Source of the DNA: Rhabditophanes sp. KR3021
Lineage: Eukaryota > Nematoda > Chromadorea > Rhabditida > Alloionematidae
DNA length: 64,000 nt
Direction of reading: 5' to 3'
Assembly (NCBI GenBank): GCA_963281155.1
Contig: CAUJLY010000006.1
Location: forward strand, 10,106,001-10,170,000
In this document: piece after piece, positions 24,022 through 36,357 of the stretch
How positions within the stretch are numbered: position 1 is the first letter of the stretch
Layout of the letters: each line of letters begins with the position of its first letter
Program-made: the position numbers and the translations under genes
Notes under the pieces: generated by a model
What the model saw: only the letters and a program-made list of their open reading frames with translations
What the model was told of the DNA's origin: nothing
Databases searched by the model: none

Positions 24022-27000
24022 TACTTATTTCTTCCAAAATATTAATACAACTATTTTTTTATAATAAAAAAATAAATATTTGGGACGTTTGTCTCTTGGA
24101 TAAATTGCAATAATACTTTTGTTTATTACGCTATTATTACCTACACAGATACTTTCCTATAAAATAATTATAATCAAGCAAACACTTTTTTAGTCTTTTA
24201 AAAATTAATGCATAAAAACATGGTTAGTTTTGAGTAATTTTATTTACTTAAATTAAAAATGATATAAACGTTCTTTCCATTCTTTTAGGAACAATATTAT
24301 ACATTCTCATTTTCTTTAGACGCTTTTTGCCCAGTATAATAGTCAAGAGTAAACTCTATTTCAAAAAAATTCATTTTATTCTCTCTTATCCAAATACCTA
24401 AGTAATATTTTTGTTAAAAGATACTATACTATTTGTTATCTTCTATCATCTTTTGCTTAATTTGATTACAAATGATTTTGCATATATATTCGAACATTAC
24501 TACTAAATAAGCCCCACATGTATTTGTAGGCTAAATATATATTAATAATATTTTCAACTCGCTCCCAACTTTAAATCTAACATACCACATTAAACTCCAA
24601 AAAATATGATTTTTGTACCGGAATATATTGTGAGATTAAAGCATGTCTGTACATGCTTTTTGATTTCTTCTTTTTCTAATAGGACTACAAAACCTTTACA
24701 TACACATTTTTTCTACTTCTCTCTTTAACCCAACACAAAAAATATTTTTTACATTTCGGATACTCCCAAATAACAAAAATAACAAGACGTAATCTGTAGC
24801 CGCGCCATCGTCTTCTCCATTATTATCTTCATCATCCCATCCATAAACTATATATTTTAATAAAAAGATAATAGTTACTCAATTTATGAACAATACAATT
24901 TACTTTTTGACATATTTTCCCTGCCAATTACATTTTGACTGGCCTTTGTGAAGTGTAAAAGCCAGACTTATCAAAAAAGATTACATGTGTTGATTGTTTT
25001 TGTTCCTTGTAGCCAATATATTATTATCAATGAAAAAATTATTTTGTTCAGACTCAGACGTTTACATTGTCAAAGTAGATGTGATGTTTAAGTGTTTAAA
25101 GTGAATGTAATGCGTGGTTTTTATTTTGAAGGTTTTTGTTTATTAACCAAAAATTTGATATTGTTCCTTTCTCCCATTGATATCTCCAACAATAATAATA
25201 TTATATTGATGTATCTTTGTCACAATTTTAATGGTCAATTGTTTTTCCTTGATTAATGCACAATTTTGCCTCCCAAAATAATGAAGTTATGTTAACGTTG
25301 CTTCTTGTGACATGGTTGGATGATAGCAATTTTGTGCAATTGTTGTTCATACAACTCTGTAATTTTCATGCATCACATTAATATACTCAAAGGATCTTGA
25401 CAAAAAGATGTTAAGTATACAAAGAAAAGTGTTCTATTATTTCCTAGTTGTGGATACTAACAAGAAGGTAACGTAGCTTTTAAGCTATTTAAAAAAATAA
25501 AATATTTAATAACTCATTTTTTAGAGATTAATTTGTTGTCTTACATTTTTGTGCATTCAAAAATGGTGAACTACTTGAAGGTTTTGTGATTATCTGTAAG
25601 TACAGCATCTGTAATATCTTACATTTTTTAATTGATTTTACTAAATATTTGTTTGTGAACAAAAGTAAAAGATAATTATATGTGAATATGTATGCATATG
25701 TTTAATTTTTATGTCAATAATCTTTGATCATTTACAGACAGAGTTTTCCTATCGTAGAACGAAGGTTGTCACCGACAATATTTTCAAATAATTGTTAAGT
25801 AAAATTCAGTGTAGCGTATACATGAATTCTCTTTTATCTGTCTGTATCACACTACACCGATCTTTTTTATCTTTTTTAATGTGTATCAATTGACTAAAAT
25901 GTGGGGCCTAGTATTTTGAGGGACTTTAAAAAATGGATGGATGTTTGAATGGTAAAAGAGGAAGTTTAATGTTCCTTCTTGAGATTGCTTCAATAGTCTT
26001 GTAGGCACGTATACATACATCTCTCCTACAACAAACAAAAATGTAAGTGAATGAAAAAAAGACTACTTTCAACTGTTTTTGTTTTTTGCTGCCCGGCAAC
26101 ATTTGAATATTTGACAAAAAAAGGATGGAGCGTAAATATAGTATATTTGGATAAAAACAATGACTGCCATTAAGATTTTCCTTCTCTTTTGAATAAAAAA
26201 GAACATTAATTTTTGTCACAAAAGGACAGACTTTGTCAATAAATATGTCTCAGCCAATTTTTAAATTTTTTTAAATTTGTTTTTATGCAAATGTTTATAA
26301 ATTAAAATGTTTTGATTGTATCCTTGTTAAAAAGCATACTCAAAACAAACAATCCACTATTTACGGAACAGCAGAAATTAAAAACATTTCCATCTCTTTC
26401 GTAACAAAGTTAAATCCTAATTGATAAGAAAAATGATTTCATTTATGGAAACAAAATTAATTGCTTTCAATATTTGATCAGGTACTAAAATTTCTCTTGT
26501 TACTAATGTGTGTAGACGATACAGGTTAATATAGAATGATACCACTATGAAATTAGAATATTAATGTACTAAACGCGCATAGAGATATTTTGCACAGATA
26601 TATAATAATTATGTATATTCAACTATCTTCTGTCTGTGAATTTAATTCTAGACGACTAGTCTGATAAATAACATAAACGCGCAGTGCCCCCTCAATAATC
26701 TTTGGTCATTCAAATGTTGTATATTTACTTCGTAAGGTTATTTCAGTTGTGTGTCTATATTTTATTATTTTTCTTAATTCAAATACTAAATCCAATAAAA
26801 AACACTTTCTTATTTCTTATCTCCTTAAAAGACATCATGTCGTTTATAAATTTTTTGCAATAAAGATGTCTGCTTTACTTCAATACAGTTGGCACCAAAA
26901 AAGGTTTTAATAGACGCAGATTATATAGAATTAGACTAGACACTATTAACTTTGTATATCTATGTTCTTTTATTACAATGACTCTATTTAATAGGCTTCA

Positions 27001-28088
27001 ATATTATGTGCGATATCTATAATTAGTTTATTTTCAGTTTCTTTTTGCGGCCATTATCTTTGTTATTTGTTTACTATATGAAATCTAACTATAAAATATT
27101 AAGTAGCAAAGTAGCTTTTCATTAAAAAATTCGTTATTGTTGGTATCAAAAATAAATATTCCATATGCTATACTACAAGCTAGTGAAAACCTACTTTTAA
27201 AGAGGATTATGCTCTAGAAAATAATTTTTACGACCAAGATAAATGTGTACAACTCTCAGACAGGTGGTCATTCAAGAGTTTTAGATGATCAAAGATTGAT
27301 AGATTCAATCAAAGAAACACAAACTGTTGTATTGTTTAGTTTCGTCTATATTTCAAAAATAAGAGTTCTCTATAAATTAAGTTAAAATGTTGTCTTGAAT
27401 AACTAGTCAAATATATGCATATAAATGGGCACATTAAATTTACAGAGATTTAATGGGATGGGTATTATTTGATAAACTATTACTCAATTAATTTCATTTG
27501 ATTACAGATCTTAAAATTCATCCACACACAACATCACCACACTCTACTTTATAACGACGCAAATGTCTAGTACAACTGTTTGTTCCAAAAATTAGAGACA
27601 CTTTTTAAAAATATAAAGCAAACATAGTTGAACAGTACCAAACGGAATAAATAAAAATACTGCAGCTTGGCATTACAACAAAAAGGCCTAGATACCTCAT
27701 ACATTTTTAGTTTAATTCTTTGGAAAGACTAAGCTTGTTTCGAATGTTTTCTTATTATTATAGATATATGTTTTTAAACAAAACAATCTGCATAAAAACA
27801 TAGACGGCTTTCTTTTTAAGCCATACAATATCCTAACTACAGCATTGACTAACTTGTTTGGTGCGTAAAGGAAGTAAAATAGTCGTAACAAGTCTGGCTA
27901 GGTGTAAATGAACACATCATAACTCGAATGTACCTCTGTATTAAAATTTTTTGGAAAACGTTTATTTGCGGATGTTAATTATTAATATTATTTTTGCGTT
28001 TTTATTATTCTGATGTTTTTAGTAACGTATTTTATTAGTTTTTTATAGGAATTATTTATTTTAAAATATCTCTTTCAATCTTGCATTG
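24022..28088. other. Gene desert (4 kb) upstream of the SKI-like gene
   Basis: AT-rich, stop-rich DNA. The longest frame (25926-26219, minus) has no motif. It contains the presumed promoter and 5' UTR of the SKI-like gene, including a possible acceptor TTTTTATAG near 28047, but no matching donor was established. Confidence 0.45.
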
Positions 28089-31000
28089 ATGCAGCCTATA
28101 TTTTCTAACAATGAAGGGATTGCATCATCATTCAGCAATAATACTGTCTTTGATTTGACTACTTTGGAAAATATCAATAAAGGATTTATAGCAAATAATA
28201 CATCCTTACAAAGTCCCCCTCAGCCGGTGACAACTCCTTTTGGAAGTCTTACTCATTCTTCAACTTCACACCACAATCCCGCTCCGCCAGCTCCTTTTTG
28301 GGGAAGTAATTATACTTATGATGGTTCTATGTCTCAGCCAATGTTTAATAATCCTACAACTTCACTAACACAAGAATTGACTCAAAGTGGAAATTCATTG
28401 CCACAAAACTTAAATAGTATTTTGGCTGGTCAGCAACCAAACAATGCTATTGCCAACAATTCACTATTATACCAAACCAACCTTCCCAACATTTCTGTTT
28501 CATCTAGTGATATAGATCTTACAATAAGTGAAATGGTCAATAATTTGTATCGTCATGGAAGCGACTTCGAACATCACAATATGCCATCATCAACCCAAGA
28601 TAAGAAATGTTCACAAACCAATTCAGAATATATAATGAGTCTTAAGGAAAGGTTATCAAATTTAATATCTAGTGAAAATTTCAACCTAGCCAGGTTTCTA
28701 TTTGATGCTAACCCGATGAATTTGCATACTACTGATATGCGTTACAAAGATACTATTGTAAGATATATTGAAAACGTCATCTACACCAAAAAACTAAGGG
28801 AAAGGTGTGGAGTGAAAAGAGATCCTGCCAATATTAGTCCTCCCTTCAATGATCATGAATACGAATACCTTTATTCAGAAAAATTATACAGAGAATTGAT
28901 AGCTCTCTTTTCTCATGAGAATCTCTCTGCTTTAGGCAGTGCGTTGTCTGTGTGTTTATTACAGGAGCCCGAGTCTGCTATTCAAGAAATTGTGGTAGCT
29001 AATTTGAGTAGCGTCTTAAAAAAAGATCCCTTCCCGATCGGACCATTTCCTGCTTCTAATTTTCTGAAACTTGTTCCCAAGACGGAGGTTCATCAACAAA
29101 CTGAGTTGATTCCTTTGTCTAGTGCAGTGAATGTGATTGCGCACCATGGAAAGAATGGCAATCCATCACAGAACAATGGAAATTCATCGCAACATAACGA
29201 GAATAACGCCAATTCTTGTTTGAATAATGGAAATCTCCAACAGAATTACGGTAATTCCCAAAATGCCGTGAACTCTCACAACAATGGAAGTTCGCAGAGT
29301 AATGGGAATTCACAGAGTAACGGAAATTCGCAGAGTAATGGGAATTCACAAAGTAACGGAAATTCGCAGAATCATAGTAATGGAAATTCGCAGAATCAAG
29401 GGAATTCACAGAACAATGGAAATTCGCAAAATAATGGGCAGAGCAATGGAAATTCGCAAAATAATGGTCAGAACAATGGCAATTCACAGAATAATGGCAA
29501 CCACGGAAATTCTGAAAATAATGGCAGCCGCAAAAATGATCAAAATGGAAGCAACCTAACTTTTCCCCAAAATTCAGGTCAAAGTATTCAGCAGAATGGA
29601 AATAATTCTATTTCACAGAATAACGGAAATCATACCGGTCCTCAAAGCCATGGAAACCAAAATATGTTACAGAATAACGCCATGCATGGAATCTCTCAAA
29701 TGTTAATGCAAGGAATGTCACAAAACATGACTAATGGAATCTCACACAACATTATGCAGGGAATGCCACAAAATTTGATGCATGGAATGCCACACAATGT
29801 AATGCAAGGAATGCCACAAAACTTGTTGCATGGAATCCCATCAAATTTGTTTCAAGCAATACCACAAAACATGTCTAATGGCATCCCTCAAAACATGACT
29901 AATGGAATACCACAAAACATGGCTAATGGAATGCCACAAAACATGACTAATATGATCCCTCAAAACATGTCTAATGGACTCTTACAAACTCCTACTCAAA
30001 ATATGTCAGTTCAAGATTCACTATCAACAATGTTGCAAAAGGTATTAAATGGACTTCCACCAAATGCCATCCAAGCCCTTATGAATACAACTTTGCCGAT
30101 TGCTAATCAAGACAATGATTCCAATGCTTTCGAACCATCTATGAATATGTTTTCACAAAATAATACGAGTTGCCGTTTACCATCAATGACTCCTCATTTA
30201 CCACAAATGAATTCACGATTAATTCAAAATCAGATGACTTCACATTTTCCTCAAAACTCGATGAATATTCCTCAAATTTCGATGGCATCCCATCTGCCAC
30301 AAATCTCAATTCCCTCACATCTTACACAACCTCCAATCCCTTCAAATTTGTCACAAACTCCGATGCCTACAAATTTGTCACAATTTACAATGCCTTCGAA
30401 TATGTCACAATTTACAATGCCCTCTCATCTACACCAAACTCCGATAACACCTCATCTTTCACAAATGTCAATGTCCTCACATCTTCCTTCAAATCCATTG
30501 CTAACTCATAATCAAAATGGCTTAAATATGATGCCAAATGGTTTATTCATGCCACAGCCTGGACCCTCATCCTTAACATCTTTTAATCCAGTCAATTTAT
30601 TCCAAAGAGATGCGATGTCTGTAGCTGCCCAAAATGTGGCACATATCCCAGAACAAGGCATGTCTGCTGCAATGACAAAGAGTATAATTGAATTGTTGAT
30701 GAAAGCTCCTGATTCTACTAGTCAAGCCAATGGAAGGCCTTCCTTTCAAATTCCACAAGCTAATTTAGAAGCTTTGCACAAAGCTTTGTTGTGTCCGGAT
30801 CAACAAACCTATTCTCCTCTTCCAAATTCTCAATCTGTGATTACCCAAGTTCGTAAGCCCAGTAGTCATATGGAAAGTTCAAATATGAGTGGTGGTACAA
30901 CTTCAGCTTTACAAGCTTTGAATGCTTCAATGCAAAATGTTTTGCAACAAGAGGCTCAGCAAGCTGCTTCTCACAAACAATCGAATAAAAGAAAAAATGA

Positions 31001-34000
31001 CGGTCAACAAGGATCATTATGCTCTAAGAAAAAAAGTTCCAGACATTCCAGAGGCAATAATTCAGACCTATCACAACCAACTTCTTCAACTCTTCCTAGT
31101 CCAGTAATTGAGATTCCAAAAAGTCAAGAATGTGCATTTTTAGATTCCGAGCATTACATGGGCAAACCTTTCCCAATGACCTCCTTCCCTCAAGTTTCTC
31201 CATTGGTATCTAGATCATGTTCTGAAGCAGTTGTTTCTGCCCCATCAACACTTACAATTTCCCCCCTGCCAACTGTCATTCCACAGGAGACATCCTCAAT
31301 TTTCCCAACACTTTCAACTACAACACCATTAAAAGCACAAATGATACCATTTACGGTGCCTGATCAGCCCTTGCTTCCATTTATGTTTCCACCTTTTCCT
31401 GCTAATTACGTTGCAACGAAAGAAGATCTTTTTAGATCAGTTCAACATATTCCAGGATTAGGGAAAGAATTGTATGATTGCTATGTCTCTTATAGGGACG
31501 AACAACCAAAGCCCGTTGACTCAGAATCCTTCATTCAGGGCAAAGATTCCTACACAATTACTGACATCCTCCATGAATTAAAGAGACTCCTTATACAGAA
31601 AGGTGTCAAAGAGGAAGCAGAAGCTATAAAGGTAGAACCTGGCAAGAGACCCACCAAGGATGCCGAAGAAGTTGCCGAGCCTGGTCCTTCTGGTTGCAAA
31701 AAGGCTAAGTTAAATAACTCAGGTAATTCTACTGCTGTTGTTGTTTGTGATGCTAATTCTTCGAATGTTAGTAAAAAAACGATGATTTCAAATTGTTCAT
31801 ATGTTTGTGGGTCGAATCTAAACAACAAAAATTATTGTAATGTATTAAATAATGAGAGCAGTGGCAAAGTTAATTTTGAGGTGAAGCGTGAACATACACC
31901 AACTCAAAAGTTTACTAAAACCTTTGAAGAAAGGTTTTCACTTCCCACAACTAAGTCTAAGATTGCTAGAACCAAGTCTATTGAAGAATTGCCTATTACA
32001 TCACTATTGGAAAGATCTCGTCTAGATAAAGGAAGTAATCCGAAAACGAAACCATTTATTCCAAATACGCAGTTAGCTGTAATTCCACCATTTAAGGCAA
32101 CTCCTCACAATACAAAATGTGTACTTGGTAAACCCAAAAAATACGATCCACTTGACGACAAGTTCCTTTTAGCCCGTCTTCCGTTAAAGAAAGACGAAGT
32201 AATCTTCAAAATCCCCCGAATCCCCAACAAAGCCCTCAACATCTACAACATCGCCAAGAACAAAGATAACCAGGTAATCACAGGATCAATTAAAAATCTT
32301 ATACTAACTCTCTCGTCTGCCTACCATAAACATTCAACGCTTCCTGTCATAAATTCAGAACCTAAATGTGATAACAACATAACATCACCAGACTCAACCA
32401 AAATTTGCCCTTTATTTTCAGACGCCCTTTCGCGTGACCAACCAAAATTAGAAGACGATTTTGGTACTTTTTGCAAAACTCCTAAGACAGATGTTTATCA
32501 TTGGTCTGATCAGGTTTTGAAGCCAGTTCATGTTCAGGATCATAAGATGTATTGCTTTGAAAATAGTCCTCAAGATCATTACGTGCTGATGCCTTTTTTG
32601 ATGGAAATGTTTGATCAAAATGTGCATGCTGAAATTGGAGAATTGCTTGATATGAGTGGGATTAATATCTATGAATGTAGTAAAATTCAGCATCATATGC
32701 TGATTGAAAGTAAAATTATTCCACAAGATCAAAATTACTCTCATTTAATTGGCAAAAGCGTGGTTTACTTTTTATTAGGAAGATTTGGTGCCTTTGATTA
32801 TCAAAAAAGTGATACGTATGTCTTGAAAGATACCCAATATACTCCTTTGAAACTTGAACATTGCCTTTTCGGGGGAACTGTGGATATTATTACAAAGAAT
32901 TCCCCTATAGCAAATCAATTGAATGCCATTACTGCAAGTATTTGTTTTCTCCTGAGACATTTATTTATCACAGTCATCATTATGTCAATAATAATTCTCC
33001 TGAACGTGTTATCTTCAGTGTTAATCGTTGGCGTAATTTGTACAATTTTCACAAGAAGTTCGACGGTAGTGAAGAGAAACGTCTAGAAACTATTAGATAT
33101 TTTTATAAATCCAAGCATGAAATGTCGGATCATGAAGCACGCCAAGTAAGTTGTTAAATTTGCAACATAATTTATCCTTATAATTTTAGTTTTGCCGAAA
33201 ATATGGATGCCATGCGAAAGTGAAGTCTGCTGACCTTAGTAAAGATCTTGAAATTAAGAATATCAAAAAATCTATTTCGTCCTTACAAACCAATTTCACT
33301 GATCCTAGTTCCTATACAGATTCTACCGTGAAAACGGAAGATTTCGACGCACCTCTGGATTTAAGCAAATGCACTAGTGACATGCCAAAACTTTACGTTA
33401 ATGATGTTGAACCTGAATCAGACGATGATTGTGACATCTCAAAACTTGTTGACGAAAAGTATATCTCAATGGTTACGATTGAAGAAAAGGAAGAATTTGA
33501 CAGACCAAATGATTCTCCTCTTCAAAATTATAGACGCATGAAGAAGACAAATGACGACAAACTTCAATCTATGGTTGACATTAATAAATCTACATGTGTT
33601 GAAAAGGTCCATGAAAAAGAGCAGTATAAACTTCCTTCATTACAGCAAAATGGTGACAGTCTTAAAGCAACAAATGACCAAGCACTTGATGAAGCCATTG
33701 CATTTAATCCACAGTACGTTTCTGAAGAAGATGTACTACTTGAGTCTTCATCCAGTGAAAGTCCTGCTCCCGTAGTAGAAGGAAAATCTAAATGTAGCCT
33801 AAGTGATTATTCTTCCCTTTTTATAAGAGGATCCAAAGGACAGTATTCTCAAGTTCTTACATCAACTTCTGTCGGTTCAAAAGATACCGAATTTGCAGTT
33901 ACTTCCTCAACATCAACGGTTGATGATACAATGAAAGCTTTGAGCCTTTTAAAAAATATGCAACCTCCTACTAATATTCCAAAAAATACAACTCATTTGC

Positions 34001-35337
34001 CCACGTTCCTTCATAAATCTTCAAATGCGCAGGAAGGTCTTCATACATTTTTCCAACCAAAATTGTCTACTGGAAGTCTCAGTTCTGATTCAACATATAT
34101 TAATTCCAAATCTCAGCCACAAATGCCATTTTTTGCCATGAATCAGACTGGATCGGACCAAGCTAAGACTTTTACGTTTGATACATTTATTACTGAACCA
34201 AGTGAGCAGCCATATGCTGGAATCAAGATGGACTTAGCTCCCAAGAAAAATCAAGCAATTTTCACTCAACAATCCATCCCAATCCCTTCTCCCAAGGAAG
34301 ACGAAAGTTCCAAAATATTTTCAACTCTTGCTAATCCTTATCAACCTACTCACCAACATCTCCACAACATTTTGTCAACTTCTTATCCAAATGCTACATT
34401 TGAAGCCTTAAAGCCATTCTTACAACCCTCTCCAAATCCAACAACATTCGATTTCCTAACTCAGCCTAAAGCTTCAGATTCAATTTTAAATAAACCATCA
34501 TCGTCTTCAGCTATTCCAAATTTTAATTTCATAGATTATTCAAGACAACAGAATAGTGAATTGAAAAGTTCCGATTCGGGTCTTCCACAACAAATGATAC
34601 TACCTCAAAAAAGTTTGGACGCTTCTGAGAAAGAGCGAGACTCAACTTTTAAGGACATGCCAAATCTTCAAAATCAACTTAATCTTAGCAAGGGCCCACT
34701 TGATTTACTTTGCATGCGGACCGAAAGTTTTGAGCATGCCGGATTGCCGGATGTTTTTAGGAAGAAACCTTTGATTTCTCAGAAATCAGGCAAAATAAAG
34801 TTGTCTATGAAGTTTTGGGAGGCGTACGGAGTTTGTCCTAAAATAGTTAGAATCTTGAGATTAATTCAATCTCAAGAATCCAAGACTTCATCGGGAAACA
34901 GCAACTTCTTCAGCCTATACGACTATTTGGGAGGTGATGGTGAGCAAAACAAAGTTTGTGACGCTGCAATTCACGCTGTCTTGAAAAGAATCGGGACAAC
35001 TAAATGTGAAAAAAGAAATGCAAAGGTTGTCAATGAAGTGACAGAAATTATGTCTGATACTGAATTAGCTATAAAATACTTTAGAGCAATGGAACTCTTG
35101 CAGTCTGAAGGGCAAAGTGATGCGGCCTCAAAGATTTCTGAATTCATGAAAAATAATTCTAAAATGACATCAATAGTTGATAAGTCATTCTTTTTATTTC
35201 AAAAAACTGGGCCTTCTGTTTCATCTCAAGAAGCTGAACCTTCTCTATCGTTTCAAGAAGCAGGACCTTCTGAAACATTTGAACAAGCAGGACCTTCCGA
35301 GTCATTTGAGCAAGCAGAATTTCCTGGTTTAAAATAA
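28089..35337 (+). CDS. Giant Q/N-rich SKI/SNO-family corepressor (frameshifted)
   Basis: SKI/SNO proteins bind SMADs and recruit corepressors to damp TGF-beta/BMP signalling in the nucleus. Exon 1 runs 28089-33145 and exon 2 33190-35337, with a 44-bp intron. The first ATG (28089) is used. About 1,470 residues of Asn/Gln/Ser/Met-rich sequence come first, including three tandem-repeat blocks. The core follows: a Dachshund-homology-like domain (about nt 32500-32870; YVLMPFLMEMF, then HHMLIESKIIP aligning with LEILKVMGILP of SKI). Directly after it comes the SMAD4-binding zinc fold (nt 32871-33090; ECHYCKYLFSPETFIYHSHH, then RWRN). These halves lie in different frames: one extra base is needed at the G5 run 32871-32875. 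Exon 2 carries VKTED (SUMO consensus), PLDLS (CtBP motif), a helical region near nt 34790-35170 and AGPSESFEQ-type repeats at the C terminus. Length, about 2,400 residues, is roughly three times SKI. Which SKI subfamily (SKI/SNO, SKOR, DAF-5) is unresolved. Confidence 0.7.
29155..29640 (+). repeat. In-frame 18-bp-type repeats encoding NGNSQS
   Basis: Within the SKI-like gene, units of about 18 bp such as AATGGGAATTCACAGAGT repeat in tandem with slippage variants (NGNSQN, NNGQ, NHGNS). The result is about 160 residues of Asn/Ser/Gln/Gly, a prion-like, disordered composition. The strict hexamer phase is clearest at 29285-29370. Confidence 0.8.
29690..30000 (+). repeat. In-frame 24-bp repeats encoding GMPQNMTN-like octamers
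   Basis: About a dozen copies of a 24-bp unit around GGAATGCCACAAAACATGAC, translating to G-[MI]-[PS]-[QH]-N-[ML]-x-x. Periodic hydrophobic Met/Ile every four residues suggests the array is under some selection rather than free drift. Confidence 0.75.
33352..33366 (+). other. PLDLS CtBP-binding motif in the SKI-like protein
   Basis: CCT CTG GAT TTA AGC encodes PLDLS, the canonical docking peptide for the corepressor CtBP. Nine residues upstream is VKTED, a SUMO-acceptor consensus. The pairing of SUMO site and CtBP motif is frequent in transcriptional repressors. Motif seen directly; function inferred. Confidence 0.55.
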
Positions 35338-36357
35338 CTACTATTTTCCCTATTTCCTTGAATTATATATAATATTCTTCGCCCATATCACTATTGTAAT
35401 TTTAAAAGCGACAGCCACTTTTAAAATACTGATTGTATACTCTAGCACATCGTTACCTCATCTCTCCACTACCTTATTCTAACCCGCCACAATCCTCAGC
35501 ATTAAAAAAAATTCAAAAAGTATTCTTTTTACTATGTGGAACGATTCACTTTGTAGGACTAGGTAATGGGTGGATCATATCGCGCAGTACTTTATCATCT
35601 CATTAAATTAGCATCTTCTCGTTATTTACTTGTTAGCTATACAAGTTTTTTATTATGTTTGTTTGTTTTAATATGAATTGAACCATTTATTGTCCTTAAC
35701 AATACTTAATTCATTTCAATTTATTGTTGCAAAGTGTTTATCCATTCAACTAGACATCATTCTCAAATTCCTTTACTTTTTTAATTTCTCTACTGAATGT
35801 GTGACAGCATCTTTTGCAGAATTTAACGGTGATTTAGTTTATTTTTGGTAATTATCACTTATATTCTAAAAAAATTATATACAAAATTATTGTTATTAAA
35901 AGAATATACATGTAATATAATCTTTTAGAGAAATGTTTCTTCTTTTTACATATTATTGTTCCTTTGAATATTAAATTATAATGTTTATTTTTGTCGAATA
36001 CATTTCAATAAAATTCATTTCAGATATAATTTTGTATTAACTTTATTAAGTCGAAATAGTTTAACTAGATACAAGAAGATTGGATAGTTAAATAAGTTTT
36101 AAATAACTACAACGTGTGTAGGTTTGTTTTGAAAGAAAGGCACAAGTGTATTTTTAATATATTAAATGAATTAATATTTAGAATGTATATAGTAATATTT
36201 GATGCAAAAGTTACCATAGTAAGGATATCTTAAGTGATAGAAGCAGTGGTTCGGGTAGAAGGCTTAAGCATGCAAAAAGTACTAAATAAATCGAATATAA
36301 CAATAATAGAAATTTAGAGAACAAATTACGGTGATTGAAATCAGGAAGATTACAAGT
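35338..36357. other. Intergenic between convergent SKI-like and UCKL1 genes
   Basis: About 1 kb of AT-rich sequence taking the 3' UTRs of both convergent genes. AATAAA occurs near 36008 on the plus strand and several AATAAA complements follow. No gene was seen. Confidence 0.45.

Noticed and set aside
29119..29559. Long antisense and alternate-frame ORFs over the NGNSQ repeats
   Set aside because: A tandem repeat whose unit is a multiple of three stays open in several frames; the peptides are low-complexity by-products.
29155..30000. CRISPR-like regularly spaced repeats
   Set aside because: The units are contiguous, in frame with a eukaryotic gene and without unique spacers.
32274..32421. 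Possible intron in the SKI-like gene (CAG/GTAATC to TTTTCAG)
   Set aside because: The acceptor is good, but removal would shift the frame into a nearby TAG, while reading through stays open and leads directly into the conserved core.
32880..33086. Hydrophobic C-terminal end of the first SKI-like frame (apparent membrane segment)
   Set aside because: It is the out-of-frame reading past the G5 frameshift; the correct frame encodes the conserved zinc fold.
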